A program made the position numbers and the translations under genes. A DNA stretch of 64,000 nucleotides from contig NW_026971008.1 of assembly GCF_963678635.1 (NCBI RefSeq), positions 1 through 64,000 on the forward strand, in the 5' to 3' direction. The DNA comes from Symsagittifera roscoffensis. Its lineage: Eukaryota > Xenacoelomorpha > Acoela > Convolutidae. Position 1 is the first letter of the stretch. Every line of letters starts with the position of its first letter. A model generated the notes under the pieces. It searched no databases. It was not told the DNA's origin and saw nothing but the letters and a program-made list of their open reading frames with translations. Below are positions 1-11,620 of the stretch, piece after piece.

Positions 1-98
1 CATCTCAAGATTGTGTCTTTTTGCTACTGCACTCATCGAGGTATTCTTTGATGTGTACTGCGATTGCCCGAGCTGTCCTACTGAGTAGCTCAAGGCAA

Positions 99-256
99 TG
101 TAACATTCGCCCGGAAGATACATATCGACGGAAATTAAAGCTAGGTTCTAAGACGACTGGCTAACGTCTAAACAGAGCTCTACTTGCTTTTCAACGTCTC
201 TACCAAGCCAGTTCTTTTGGTGGTCTTTCTAACATCGGGTCGACAAAAAACGTTAC
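99..256 (-). mobile_element. truncated LTR fragment, divergent type
   Basis: The stretch starts TGTAACATTCGCCCGG and is nearly identical to the left part of the isolated LTR at 3543. The roughly 25 bases before it (ending CTCAAGGCAA) are also repeated there. On the minus strand it would be the 3' end of an LTR (GTTACA). It breaks off after about 158 bp at the junction with the duplicated block that follows. Bases 1-98 hold only flanking repeat, related to 4450-4550. Confidence 0.55.
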
Positions 257-1839
257 CTAGCCAACCGCCGTTACCGGTTGCGGGTAAAATTTATGATAAA
301 CGTCGACTTATGGTACCAAAATGATTCCAATCGGTTTGTTAGTTTTTTAGAAATCACCAAAATGCGTTTGCTAAATTGGCATTTTGTCACTACCTATATA
401 GGTTCGCAGAATCCTTTTTATCAATTCTTGCCAAAAAAGCCTAAAAAGACGGAAAACTCGCGCAACAGCCCTGTACAGAACTAGAATAATGCAAAAAAAC
501 CGGACCCAAATTAGTTTATAAACAAAAATTTCACCAAAAACTACCAGATTTCGGTCTTCAGATTCCTTCCATTTCCGATCTTTAAGTCTCTACCTCTATC
601 CACGGAGCTATTCGAGGAGCTACTTATTAACTGTTCTAGTAACTGAGCTCGTTATGGTAGCAAGCTCCTAACGCAAAAATTTTTATCACTTAAGCGCCAA
701 AAAACTCAAAAAAATCAATCCTCAAAACATATCGACGAAATTAAAAAAAATTATGTAAAAATTCTGAGCGAAAAAAAATATTTTCGCCAACTTCTAATGA
801 ATGTTTTTCCAGATGGTTAGGGGGCTTGAAATACGTAGTAGCTCACTGCGCAGAAGCTTTATTTTGTTCGGAAAAACTTGGATATCCCAAATTAGGGGTT
901 AACAGTTTGGTCAAAAATTGGTACTTTTGACAAAGTTAGGGTGTTTTTTTTGTGTCTGAAGGGAAGATAGGCAACATATAATTATGGTAATAACCTATTA
1001 CTAGTCGTTAATTAATACTAATATACCCTCTTTTACACAAAATTACCCGAATAAAGACCCTTAACTCGGAAGTTCCAAATCGATGGAGGGTACAACGGAA
1101 CGAGCCAATTCTGTCCCCCGCCACCTAAGTTTATTGAAATAGTACCCGAACGATACTGAAGTTGTGCTAACGATACCCAACAGTCGTTGTGGATGTTGTC
1201 CCTGTTGTCCCCTGTTGCGTCTGTAACACGTCTGTCAGCTTGGCACTCTACCATCCGGTCACCGGCAAAATTATCATTGACGTGCTTAAATACTCAAACA
1301 ACACTCGAGGGAGGGTACCTAGCCAACCGCCAAAACTTTTGATCTTTCTATCAGAAAGGATATAAATCAATCTGAAACAACAACACATAGAAAGTCAGAT
1401 CACAACTCGTCCGGAAAAATCATATAAACCGTAATTTTTTGTTTTTTATTGTTTTTGATCATTTTTGGGTTTTTTTAAACTATTTTTTGTACTTTTTTGT
1501 TTTTAAGTAAACTTATTTTTGGCTATTTCTTGTTTATACATTATTTTTGTTAGGTTTTACGCTTTCTCTATTAATGTTTTTTGTCCCAGGGCCTCAGGAT
1601 GAGCAGGCTCATGACTTGCCACCTAGCCCTCCGACCCCGGAATTTCCGATCTTAACTAGGTTAAAAAGTCAATTCGTACCAGGTGGAGGGTCTGCACCTT
1701 CCGCCTGGTACAATGCAGGGCATTAAGGCCTCTAATTTGGAAATACGCCGGAGCGGAGGGTTCGCCGCTGAAACGTTTGCTGATCGTGATGGTCTATTGC
1801 CTTTAACAGGCCCACCCAGGAGCGCCATAAAACCGTCTA

Positions 1840-2638
1840 TGTACCATTCGCTCAAACATTACACAGTGACGAAGCGTAGAAAAAGTACCTGTTGACGACT
1901 GGCTGACTTCAGTTACCTTACTCATTTTTAACCGTCTAGTCCTAGTCAGATGTTTTTCTGGTCTGTTATGGGCTAAGTAAAATGTTACCATTTTTAGGCC
2001 ATCAGCCAAACGACTTTTGATCAGCTTTCGTTTACATGCGAAAATAACCACATAGGTGGGTCTCGGATCCCCAGACTACGTGATTACTATAAAGAACACG
2101 GCTGGGGACGGATTGACTGTTTCCTCTTTCTAACTACTCAGTCTCTGAAATACTGAACAATATTGGAGTTATAGTAGCTAAAAATATGTCTCTGAAGTCT
2201 TTAACCGTTTTTTGGCACCTGACTTCTATTTCCATTTTCTCCTGGAGATAACGCGGTTACCCATTTTCGTGGCACGGGAGGGTACGAATTCGCTCCGGAT
2301 GTCTCACTGCACCTTCCGTCTGTCTAATCTCCTTCAGCTAAGAGCCTTGTCGTGTCGTGTTATCACGATAAGAGGCTTCGTTCTTTTTCTGTTTTTCACT
2401 CAAATTTTCCGACTGATTTCCGTCTTGTAATTCCGGTTGTCCATTTTTACTGCGTTTTTTGGACAACATGGCCGTTTTTACATTTCTGAGAAATATCCCA
2501 GCTCCAATCGAAATTTTGAAAATTTATATTCAAGAAAATTCTGACCCTCCTTTTCATAACGATTTCACTGTTAACGTCTTTAACGTCTTTTTCCGTTTGC
2601 TTCGGCAAGTTTGACTGTGCCAGTCCGGGGGAATGGCA
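1840..2638 (-). mobile_element. LTR, divergent relative of element 1 LTR
   Basis: It begins TGTACCATTCG and ends near GAATGGCA, and aligns with element 1's LTR (12631-13506) in the same order of blocks: the ACGACTGGC block, the TTTTGATCAGC block, the CGGATCC block and the terminal CTGTGCCA block. The complement of the PBS, ending GGAGCGCCA, lies just to the left at about 1809-1827, so this LTR faces a leader. It is clearly more diverged than the two LTRs of element 1 are from each other. Confidence 0.7.
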
Positions 2639-2808
2639 AAACGGTTTAAGGTGAGTCCTGACCGCTTTCTTCTGTGGTAAACGGTTTTTCGATCGTTTTG
2701 ACACCGCTATCACCTCCAGGTCATCTGCCGCGTTATCAAAGACTTTTTCACTCGGGAACAGGTAGCGATCACTATCAAGATCTTGATACACTTCCATTTC
2801 CAAGTCTC
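2639..2808 (-). pseudogene. pol linker fragment abutting the LTR
   Basis: Minus-strand translation gives an acidic stretch with NAADDLEVIAVSKR, matching the linker between RNase H and integrase in element 1 (NAADELELIAVSKR). It joins the LTR directly, so the integrase, macro-like domain and second ORF expected between linker and 3' LTR are missing. The same junction occurs in the second copy near 7565, so both blocks descend from one deletion derivative. Confidence 0.7.
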
Positions 2809-3542
2809 GAAGGGATCTGTTGGAGTCATGTTCGCTGCCCCGGCCTCAGCGTTTTGCCCTTCTTCACCATTTAGATTCTTCTCGCTTCTTAGTTTCATTC
2901 CGCTCAGTAAAAGATCACTGCAACCTTCACTCCTTGCCCCACGAGCGAAAACGTCGGAGATGCTGCAAACCGAAGATCTTAGTCACTTCTACTAACGAGT
3001 CCCTCCTCTCCACATTTCGCGATTTGTGAGGTATATATATAAATATAGAAATATATACAAATATACAAATGTTAGGACAGTGCACAAGTTCCACAAAATG
3101 AAGAAAACTCACGCGTTCATATGTACTCAATTCTTTCAATATCTAGAAATATCTTTTTAGTCTCTTAGAGATTCTATGAAAGATTCAGCCAAGATTAAAC
3201 ACAGTGTCTGCCCGGTGTTGAGTTATTATCAACTCCGCTCAAACACAATAGTATCGCAAAAATCCGCACGATAAAATAATTGACAAAAAAACCAATTAAC
3301 AGTAAAACAATAACACACCCTATAAATGACAGCGATCTTTCGTATCAGTATCATTTTACCGTTGCAGATGTACCAAATCACTGCCTCGTTTAAAATTAAA
3401 CAATTCTTCGCAAAAATCCGCACGATAAAATAATTGACAAAAAAAACAATTAACAGTAAAACAATAACACACTATAAGTGACAGCGATCTCTCGTATCAG
3501 TATCACTTTACCGTTGCTGTCCTACTAAGTAGCTCAAGGCAA
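2809..3542. repeat. non-coding; AT microsatellite and ~110-bp direct repeat
   Basis: No gene is seen. A TATATA/AAATATA-rich tract lies at about 3029-3070. A sequence starting TCGCAAAAATCCGCACG occurs at 3254 and again at 3408 (offset 154) and extends for about 110 bp in each copy, ending CTTTACCGTTGC. The second copy runs into the flank of the LTR at 3543. Confidence 0.6.
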
Positions 3543-4366
3543 TGTAACATTCACCCGGAAGATACATATCGACGGAAAATAAAGCTAGGTTCTAAGACGA
3601 CTGGCTAACGTCTAAACAGAGCTCTACATGCTTTTCAACGTCTCTACCAAGCCAGTTCTTTTGGTGGTATTTCTAACATCGGGTCGACAAAACACGTTAC
3701 TGCTTTCGGCTTCGGTCAAAACACTCAAATTAACTAGATTACATGCAGATATAGTGAGCTCATGGCTGGGTCTCAGTATCCCCAGACCACGAGGTCACTC
3801 CTAAAACCAGGGCTACTACTGTTTATTGAATTATGATTGTTTTTGTTCAGTAGATAAAAATCATCATCTCCATCGAAGATGGATCAACCCTTTCCCCCAA
3901 CTCCTAGCTTCTCATCTTTCCCCAACTCCTAGGATTCTTGAATCCGGGGAAATAAGACCCTTATCTTCCTTCCGGAAGGCTGCCTTCCACCCTTCACCGT
4001 TGTTCGCAACGGCCTTGCAACTAATGTAGCGACACAATAGTTGCAACTCGGAACGGTCTCTGCTACTTCTGCAATTTGTTGTTGTTTTCCAATCACAATT
4101 CTCGTCGTTATCGCTATCGCCAATAATGTTGTTGTGTTTTTCTCCGGTTTTCTGTCAGAATGGTCGTTTCTGACGTTTCTCAGAATTATGACGTCATACT
4201 TCGAAATTTTAAAAATTTGAAATACCAGAATATTCTAGCCTTCACCGTTTGACTAATAGTCCCCATAACGTTGTTAATCTCTTAAAACCGTCAATTCGGA
4301 AGGTTAGCTGCTAAAATTTCGAATCTGTTGAATCTGCATTTTGGTGCATTCTGGTCGAATGTCACA
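3543..4366 (-). mobile_element. isolated (solo) divergent LTR
   Basis: It starts TGTAACATTCACCC and ends near GTCACA, with internal blocks in the same order as element 1's LTR (CCCCAGACCACG, GGATCAACCC, CAGAATGGTCG, GAATATTC). On the minus strand it would run TGTGAC to GTTACA. No matching internal region adjoins on either side, so it looks like a solo LTR. It is too diverged from its relatives to be young. Confidence 0.55.
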
Positions 4367-5182
4367 CAACCGCTGATAGAAAATATTAAGAATCTAAGCA
4401 AAAGCTCTCCCACACTCGGATAGTACCAAGTGCACGAGAATACGAACATTTTTTCTTCTCAAGTGAGCGTGTCTAGCTTAGTACACTCACCGAGGTTTTC
4501 TTCTTTATGTCCCGGATTGCCCGAGCCTTCCTACTAAGTAGCTCACAGTAACCACAAAACCAAAATAGTTATCGAAAAATTTTGCTCGGATACTTCTGAT
4601 GAACGCGATCTAGAATCCAAAGTTGATCGCGAATCTCCTGGTCAACTGACCTATTTACTTCTAATATAAACAATCCTTAGGTAATTGACCTTCTATTTCA
4701 AATTGAAATTGATGTTTGATGTATCGAAATCACCTCGGAGGGTCCCTTCGAATTTTCTCTATAAAGGGTTGCTAAGGCGCTTAACTGTCTACGGAGGGTT
4801 ACTTCGGAGAGTTCCTTAACCACCTAAGTCTAATGTGCTTCGGAGGGTTCCTCTAGTTCTACTAAGGAGGGTCACAAAGAGCTTTAGTACACTCCGGAGG
4901 GTTACCTCGGAGGGTTCCCTCAGATTTCCGATTTTTCAACTCTTGTTTCGAATGGGCCTCCGGCTAGTGCCAAAATGAATCCCAAAAGATTAAATCTTCT
5001 CTGGGGGGTTAATCTGAACCACTTCGGAGGGTCGCTCAAAAATTTTTCTTTAAGGAGTGATGTTAAGGGGCTTAACTGTCTCCGGATGTTACTTCGGAGG
5101 GTTACCCAAAAATCACAAAATCAATTGTTTTCATTAATTGTTTTCATTAAAAAATCAATTAAAGTGAAACTACCAACCAAAA
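4367..5182. repeat. non-coding stretch with clustered GGAGGGT motifs
   Basis: No gene is seen. Between about 4732 and 5105 the 7-mer GGAGGGT, usually in the context TCGGAGGGTT, occurs at least eight times with irregular spacing. The same motif recurs in the leader DNA around 1680-1770 and 6590-6670. On the minus strand it reads AACCCTCCGA, which suggests leader sequence of the minus-oriented element family. Confidence 0.5.
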
Positions 5183-7734
5183 ACCGGTTGCGGGTAAAAT
5201 TTATGAAAAACTTTGACTTATGGTACCAAAATGATTCCAATCGGTTTGTTAGTTTTTGAGAAATCACCAAAATGCGTTTGCTAAATTGGCATTTTGTCAC
5301 TACCTATATAGGTTCGCAGAATCCTTTTTAACAATTCTTGCCAAAAAAGCCTAAAAAGACGTAAAACTAGTGCAACAGCCCTGTACAGAACTAGAATAAT
5401 GCAAAAAACTGGACCCAAATTAGTTTATAAACAAAAATTTGACCAAAAACTATCGGATTTCGGTCTTCAGATTCATTCCATTTCCAATCTTTAAGTCTCT
5501 ACCTCTGTCCACGGAGGTATTCGAGGAGCTAGTTATTAACTGTTCTAGTAACTGAGCTCGTTATGGTAGCAAGCTCCTAACGCAAACAGTTTTATCACTT
5601 AAGCGCCAAAAACTCAAAAAAATCAATCCTCAAAACATATCGACGAAATTAAAAAAAATTATGTAAAAATTCTGAGCGAAAAAAAAATATTTTCGCCAAC
5701 TTCTACTGAATGTTTTTCCAGATGGTTAGGGGGCTTGAAATACGTAGTAGCTCACTGCGCAGAAGCTTTATATTGTTCGGAAAAACTTGGATATCCCAAA
5801 TTAGGGGTTAACAGTTTTGTCAAAAATTGGTACTTTTGACAAAGTTAGGGTGTTTTTTTTGTGTCTGAAGGGAAGATAGGCAACATATAATTATGGTAAA
5901 AACCTATTACTAGTCGTTAATTAATACTAATATACCCCCTTTACACAAAATTACCCGAATAAAGACCCTTAACTCGGAAGTTCGAAATCGATGGAGGGTA
6001 CAATCGGAACGAGCCAATTGTGTCCCCCACCACCTAAGTTTATTGAAAAAGTACCCGAACGATACTGAAGTTGTGCTAACGATACCCAACAGTCGTTGTG
6101 GATGTTGTCCCTGTTGTCCCCTGTTGTGTCTGTAACACGTCTGTCAGCTTGCCACTCTTCCCTCCGGTCACCGGCAAAATTATCATTCACGTGCTTAAAT
6201 ACTCAAACAACACTCGAGTACCTAACCAACCGCCAAAACTTTTGATCTTTCAATCAGAAAGGATATAAATCAATCTGAAACAACAGCAACACATAGAAAA
6301 TCAGATCACAACTTGTTCGGAAAAAAACATTTAAACCGTAATTTTTAGTTTTTTATTGTTTTTGGTAATTTTTGGGTTTTTTTAAATTTTTTTTTGAATT
6401 TTTTTGTTTTTAAGTAAACTTATTTTTGGCTTTTTCTTAATAAACATTAATTTTTTTAGGTTTTACGCTTTGTATAATAATGTTTTTTGTCCCAGGGCCT
6501 CAGGATGAGCGGGCTCATGACTTGCCACCTATCCCTCCGACCCCGCAATTTCCGATCTTAACTAGGTTAAAAAGTCAATTCGTACCAGGTGGAGGGTCTG
6601 CACCTTCCGCCTGGTACAATGCAGGGCATTCAGGCCTCTAATTTGGGCATACGCTCGGAGCGGAGGGTTCGCCGCTGAAACGTTTGCTGATCGTGATGGT
6701 CTATTGCCTTTAACAGGCCCACCCAGGAGCGCCATAAAAACGTCTATGTACCATTCGCCCAAACATTACACAGTGACGGAGCGTAGAAAAAGTACCTGTT
6801 GACGACTGGCTGACTTCATTTACCTTACTCAATTTTAACCGTCTAGTCCTAGCCAGCTGTTTTTCTTGTCTGTTATGGGCTAAGTAAAATGTTACCATTT
6901 TTAGGCCATCAGCCAAACGACTTTTGATCAGCTTACGTTTACATGCGAAAATAACCACATAGTTGGGTCTCGGATCCCCAGACTACGTTATTACTATAAA
7001 GAACACGGCTGGAGACGGATTGACTGTTTCCTCTTTCTAACTACTCAGGCTCTGAAATACTGAACAATATTGGAGTTATAAATCGTTCAGGGCATTATAG
7101 TAGCTAAAAATATGTCTCTGAAGTCTTTAACAGTTTTTTGGCACCTGGCTTCTATTTCCATGTTCTCCTGGAGATAACGCGGTTACCCAATTTCGTGGCA
7201 CGGGAGGGTACGAATTCGCTCCGGATGTCCCACTGCACCTTCCGTCTGTCTAATCTCCTTCAGCTCAGAGCCTTGCCGTGTCGTGTTATCACGATAAGAG
7301 GCTTCGTTCTTCTTCTGTTTTTCACTCAAATTTTCCGACTGATTTCCGTCTCGTAATTCCGGTTGTCCATTTCTACTGCGTTTTTTGGACAACATGGCCG
7401 TTTTTAAATTTCTGAGAAATATCCCAGCTCTAATCAAAATTTTGAAAATTTATACTCAAGAAAATTCTGACCCTCCTTTTCATAACGATTTCACTGTTAA
7501 CGTCTTTAACGTCTTTTTCCGTTTGCTTCGGCAAGTTTGACTGTGCCAATCCGGGGGAATGGCAAAACGGTTCAAGGTGAGTCCTGACCGCTTTCTTCTG
7601 TGGTAAATGGTTTTTTGATCGTTTTGACACCGCTATCACCTCCAGGTCATCTGCCGCGTTATCAAAGACTTTTTCACTCGGGAACAGGTAGCGATCACTA
7701 TCAAGATCTTGATACATTTCCATTTCCAAGTCTC
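5183..7734 (-). repeat. duplicated retroelement block, copy 2
   Basis: This is the second copy of 273-2808, with scattered substitutions and small indels, including about 20 extra bases near 7080. It has the same inner order of AT-rich part, LTR-like part, leader, LTR and pol linker. Unlike copy 1, the pol-linker side continues to the right for another 650 bp with recognisable pol sequence. Confidence 0.75.
6747..7564 (-). mobile_element. LTR in duplicated block copy 2
   Basis: It begins TGTACCATTCGCCCAAAC and ends GAATGGCA. It pairs with the LTR at 1840-2638 and is a diverged relative of element 1's LTR. The PBS complement ends 12 bases to its left, the same spacing as in element 1, so the leader lies to the left on the minus strand. 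Confidence 0.7.
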
Positions 7735-8386
7735 TTGCTTGAGTCTCCACCAGTAATGTGTGGATCACTAACTATGAAAACTCTGATCCCGTGCTCGAGT
7801 TCCTGTCTGAGGATGTGTCAACCTCTGATTTCCTCAAGGTTTCATCGACGGATGGATCTGTCGTGGAACATGTCTCCACGGCAGTTTCTGACGTGCACAA
7901 TTTAATGATCCATCTAAACTGCCCGGACAAAACTTTGTCTGCCTGGTCTTGTCCATATATGTATCCAATTTCTTCAACGTCCGACCGACTCACCGGACAA
8001 GTTTTTTTGCTCCGAGTTTTTTTATTCGACTTCTATCAGTTTTTGATCGGGCTCCTTGAAGGTGACAGTTTTCTCGTGAGTCCCTATCTATTGTTCTTTT
8101 TCATCTTGTGTAATGTTCTCATTAGAACGCTTCGAGGAATTGAGGATACTAGTTGCTGAACTACTGTCCTGCAATCAGTTTTGTTTTCTTCGTACTGTCG
8201 TCTTGATGGTTTTATCCGTACTTTTTCACTGACTGTCAGGAATGCTATGGCTGCTGTCCATTCAGGGTCATTTCTAGTCACTTCTCTCTCCAACAATCCA
8301 CCCGGTATCCGCATCATTTTGAATGTCACAATTATATCCGAATCGAGCACTCTGTAGAAGTTTTCTGGACCAGTCTGAAAAAACAT
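7565..8386 (-). pseudogene. broken pol linker (RNase H to integrase region)
   Basis: Several minus-strand frames match the linker of element 1. Nearest the LTR is NAADDLEVIAVSKRSKNHL. Further in is a stretch with LSGES-like repeats. At the far end (about 8090-8320) is WTAAIAFLTVSEKVRI followed by DCRTVVQQLVSSIP, matching DCRSIVNQLVSSMP of element 1. Frameshifts and stops break it. RT and RNase H are not present to the right, where the sequence becomes unrelated AT-rich DNA. Confidence 0.75.
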
Positions 8387-9055
8387 TCTTTAGTAAATAA
8401 TTGTAATCCTTAGAAAAAAACAAAGCATTTTGCATTGAATTTCAAATTGTTCTTACTTGGAAAAAGTATCTGCACACCGTACCAGCTCTGATTTTTGTAC
8501 TTTTTACTTATATTCGATTTTATAACTAAACTATTGATTTCTCCTATGGTTAGTTTTTTGTTAATTATCAGGAGAAATGTTTTTGTTTGTGTATGGAGTA
8601 GATTAATCCTTCTGTTCTAGTTTGACGATTTTTTATGGCATTTTTTCTTCAAAAAGTTTTATCAAAATTCTCGTTTTACAGATTTTTTTGTTTGTTCTGA
8701 AATTTTCTGAATGCTTATTTGCATTAGTTGTATTTACTTCCATGAAAAAAACTGTAAAAAAGTCGTGTGTACATCTCATGAGCAATTTAAGTTTTGTTCG
8801 ACAATATTTTTTGTGCGCTTTTTTCAAAGTTGAAATCGTCGTAGAATTTTAAATTAAAAAGAATATATTTTAATATGCAAATCTTCTGTGTAAAGCAGTA
8901 TTAAACATAGTTTTTTTTTACAGCAAAGGTTTTTTTTTGGAATAGCAATCAGGACAATTATGTCTTCAATACGCTGCAACAGCGTATCAGCTTCTCACAT
9001 AATTTTCTTGATAAGTTAAATTGGGCAAAAACATTTTTAAGGCCCAGTGGCGTGA
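8387..9055. repeat. diverged dispersed repeat 'R', left part
   Basis: AT-rich DNA without a gene. From about 8750 it resembles 32740-33120 and 40000-40380: GTACATCTCA, a GACAATATTTT-like block, TTCAATACG, GGGCAAAAAC and CCAGTGGCGTG appear in the same order. The repeat resumes after the inserted LTR at 9893-9960 with TTCGGTCGAGCAATTT. The family is not recognised. Confidence 0.5.
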
Positions 9056-9892
9056 CTATAATCATTGGCTCAAGAGTCAGGGACACTATCTCTTGTGTTT
9101 TTCTACCTCATGCGGTCCGAGCCAATTCGGTTCACTTGCGGCATGAGACTAATAACCGTGTTACAGCTTAAAGGCTACTACCAAAATACCCCCACTCTAG
9201 TAATAAGAGCGCCCCCATGATCAGGTCTCGAAATACCTAAAACACGCGAACGCCATTAAAAACGGTCCGGAACTTAACTATACCATTAGTTTTTATCGGA
9301 CAGTGGACCTTTGATCTTTTTCAGATGAATCAACCTATAAACTCGACTTAACTCAACATAATCACATAAAATACACTCAAGAAAACTAAACTAGGTACTC
9401 ACATACGGACACGACCTCTAGAATTGAATAACTAATAATTGTAAAGCGACCCTAGATTTGATTTAAGGTAATTAAGTTTAACTCGAGAAGTTTTGAAGAA
9501 AAAAGTTTTAGCGCAAGAAGTTTTTTCCCTCCGGACCATTACTCAGCTTCAGCTGGCCACCTTTTCATTCAAGTATCACTCTTGTCCAATTGATCGTTCT
9601 TCTTTATCGCTGTTTGTGAACTCTTGATTTTCTATCGGGAATAAGATAGCTCTACTTGCGTCGCATAATTATGGTAAGATTGCGAACAGCAATTTTACTC
9701 GTCTTTTCTAGCAACTTTCCCGCGACTATAACTCGAATCTTCTGTCTGACTTTTTCTCGTTTTTTCAGTTGTCGCGGGAAACTTGAGCATGATAGGCTCA
9801 ATTCAAAGTTTTAAAAAATTACTTTTGTCCCCCAAAATCAAGGTTAAACGTTCAACTCAAGGTCAGACTTCCAAATATGACCGACTGGCACA
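9056..9892 (-). mobile_element. solo LTR of the A/B/C family, minus orientation
   Basis: Its reverse complement follows the LTRs at 33194, 40455 and 46709: it ends CCGACTGGCACA (the complement of TGTGCCAGTCGG) and contains the GACACTATCTCTTGTG and GGTTCACTTGCGGCATG blocks. About 50 bp of the outer end are missing at the left. It is more diverged than A, B and C are from one another. It interrupts repeat R between CAGTGGCGTG and GTGTTTAAAAATTTC. Confidence 0.7.
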
Positions 9893-11078
9893 GTGTTTAA
9901 AAATTTCGAAAATTTTGTCAGCCTTCTTTTCGGTCGAGCAATTTAATTTTCAGAGGTCTACTCTAAAGAAATTATTTAAATGAAAGTTTTCTGAGCCACA
10001 GCTGATTTTTTAAAAAAAAAAATAGGCTAAAATGAAGTGGTGAGCACTTTTTAAAGAATTGATAAAAAATAGGCGTTTTCGGGCGCGCGCCAAAAACTTC
10101 CGTCTCAGTGCCTCTGAGTTTGATGAGTTTGTTTCTGGACAGTTGGTTTTTTTTTTGAAAACACAATGCCGTACTTTTGACTTTTTTGCTCGTTTATGCT
10201 TTATTAAGTTTTGCCAAGTCTTGACTTGCTTTCAAACGTGCGTTTTGCCTTGTTCTTTTTTTCCAACTTCTGAGGCTGTACCTCAAGTCCAAAAATTGAA
10301 ATCTAGTTTGTGGTGTTTTCATTCAATTTTAGTTAACCTCTCGTAGCAATTCTCAATTGATATGTTTTTGAATCGGAACTGATTACGAAGTTTAGACCAG
10401 AATAAGCGTTATTCATGACAATAAATCATTTAGGATTGGCATTTTTTAATAATATCAGTCGGTTTTTGAAATGCATAAATTATAAACAAGAAAATCGACT
10501 TCAACCGTGTTTTTCAACTTTTCTAAACATCATGTGGAGGCTTAAATTTTATGAAAACGCCAATAGCTACTGACAAAAGATAATGTAATTGAGTAATTCT
10601 TCAAAAAAGATTTCAAATTAATCATATTTTATGACCCGATGAGAACTTTTTCGGCTTGAAGTCCCTAATTTTACTATTCGGCTCGAAGTCCCGTCGGCCT
10701 GATGTCCGGCACCCATATTTTTAAAAGTTAATTTGTAAAGGCTTTAGGTTTATTAATTTTGCGAACTCACTATTAGGATATAATGTTTTCACTGTCTCAC
10801 GTTTTTTAATGACGTGATAACTTATTTTCATTCTCGTGTGAAAACTGACAATTTTAGACCCCGTCTATACTGATACCTGCTTAAATTTTAATATTGGTAC
10901 TTGCAAAGAGAGTAGCTTAGAGAATTTGCTGTTGATGAATGTCATTTTTCAGTAAGTTCGAAGTAAATATTGTGCAAAAAGGTCTTTAATTTATGGCATG
11001 TTAGAGAGCTCAAGCAGCGAGTAAAAAGCCTATGCAATCAAAACTTATGTAAATAAATACAAATACAATTGTTTTCAG
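9893..11078. other. AT-rich non-coding DNA
   Basis: The first ~70 bases finish repeat R. After that I see no coding pattern, only AT-rich DNA with homopolymer runs. Around 10650-10710 the words GGCTTGAAGTCCC, GGCTCGAAGTCCC and GGCCTGATGTCC follow one another, a small degenerate repeat. The stretch may be an intron or upstream region of the carrier exon at 11079. Confidence 0.4.
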
Positions 11079-11301
11079 AAAAATGAGTTATATTTGCCAT
11101 GCATGAAGAAAGCTGACTTAGAATTATCTACAATAAGGCAGTCTAATCTGACCAAAACGTTTTCATCTGGCCTCATCAGCGGTTGTTTGAGCACTCGTTT
11201 ATTACAGCCACTCGAAGTTTCAAAAACGCAGCTCCAGGTTAACAAATCATTGAAACTGTGGAATGTCAGTCAGCATATTGTATGCAAATTTGGATTGCCA
11301 G
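11079..11301 (+). CDS. exon of a mitochondrial carrier (SLC25A38-like)
   Basis: The exon is framed by a nematode-type acceptor (TTGTTTTCAG, ending 11078) and a donor (CAG/GTAATG after 11301). Its open frame gives about 74 residues. The middle, TFSSGLISGCLSTRLL followed by QPLEVSKTQLQ, fits the first repeat of SLC25 carriers: a small-residue helix, then the P-x-[DE]-x-x-[KR] signature. The wording is closest to the SLC25A38/Hem25 branch, which carries glycine into mitochondria for haem synthesis; that assignment is from family knowledge and is tentative. The remaining five transmembrane helices would need later exons, and I cannot find them before the transposons begin at 11.6 kb. The gene may be split by a large intron or broken. 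No convincing upstream exon is seen. Confidence 0.6.
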
Positions 11302-11620
11302 GTAATGATTCTATATTTTGAAAGAGCATCCCTAAATTAATGGGTGCTACGGAAAATTTTGGCAAAAATGCAAAAGTTTAATCTAAACATCACTTCATCT
11401 GCGGAACGATATGCAACCTGAAATTTTTTCAAACTGCCTTACATTTACTAAAATTCCCGGAGCGCTATTTCCCGGAATATTCGTTTATTTGAGTTAATTG
11501 TTCTTTTAGTTTCATACTTAGGAGTCTCTGATATCAATGATGTGTTATTGCTATGTTTGCTTAATTTTGTTTTTGATTTTTAAATGGTTATTGTGGGTTG
11601 ACTGATTTTGGTTCCGAACT
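11302..11620. other. non-coding, probable intron of the carrier gene
   Basis: It follows the GTAATG donor. AT-rich DNA with no coding signal and no clear matching acceptor plus SLC25 exon. Confidence 0.35.

Larger units (their letters stand above)
273..2808 (-). repeat. duplicated retroelement block, copy 1
   Basis: About 2.5 kb matches 5183-7734 almost base for base with small indels. It contains, left to right, a low-complexity AT-rich part, an LTR-like part around 1033-1260, leader sequence with PBS complement just left of 1840, an LTR, and a short pol-linker fragment. On the minus strand the order is therefore pol linker, LTR, PBS, leader. That order is expected where one element's 3' side and the next element's 5' side share a single LTR. 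No intact gene is present. Confidence 0.75.

Noticed and set aside
1033-1254. A small gene on the minus strand (also 5969-6190)
   Set aside because: Its end (VKGLYSGNFV) resembles a chance frame inside element 1's LTR (VKGLYRTNFV); it is LTR-like non-coding sequence.
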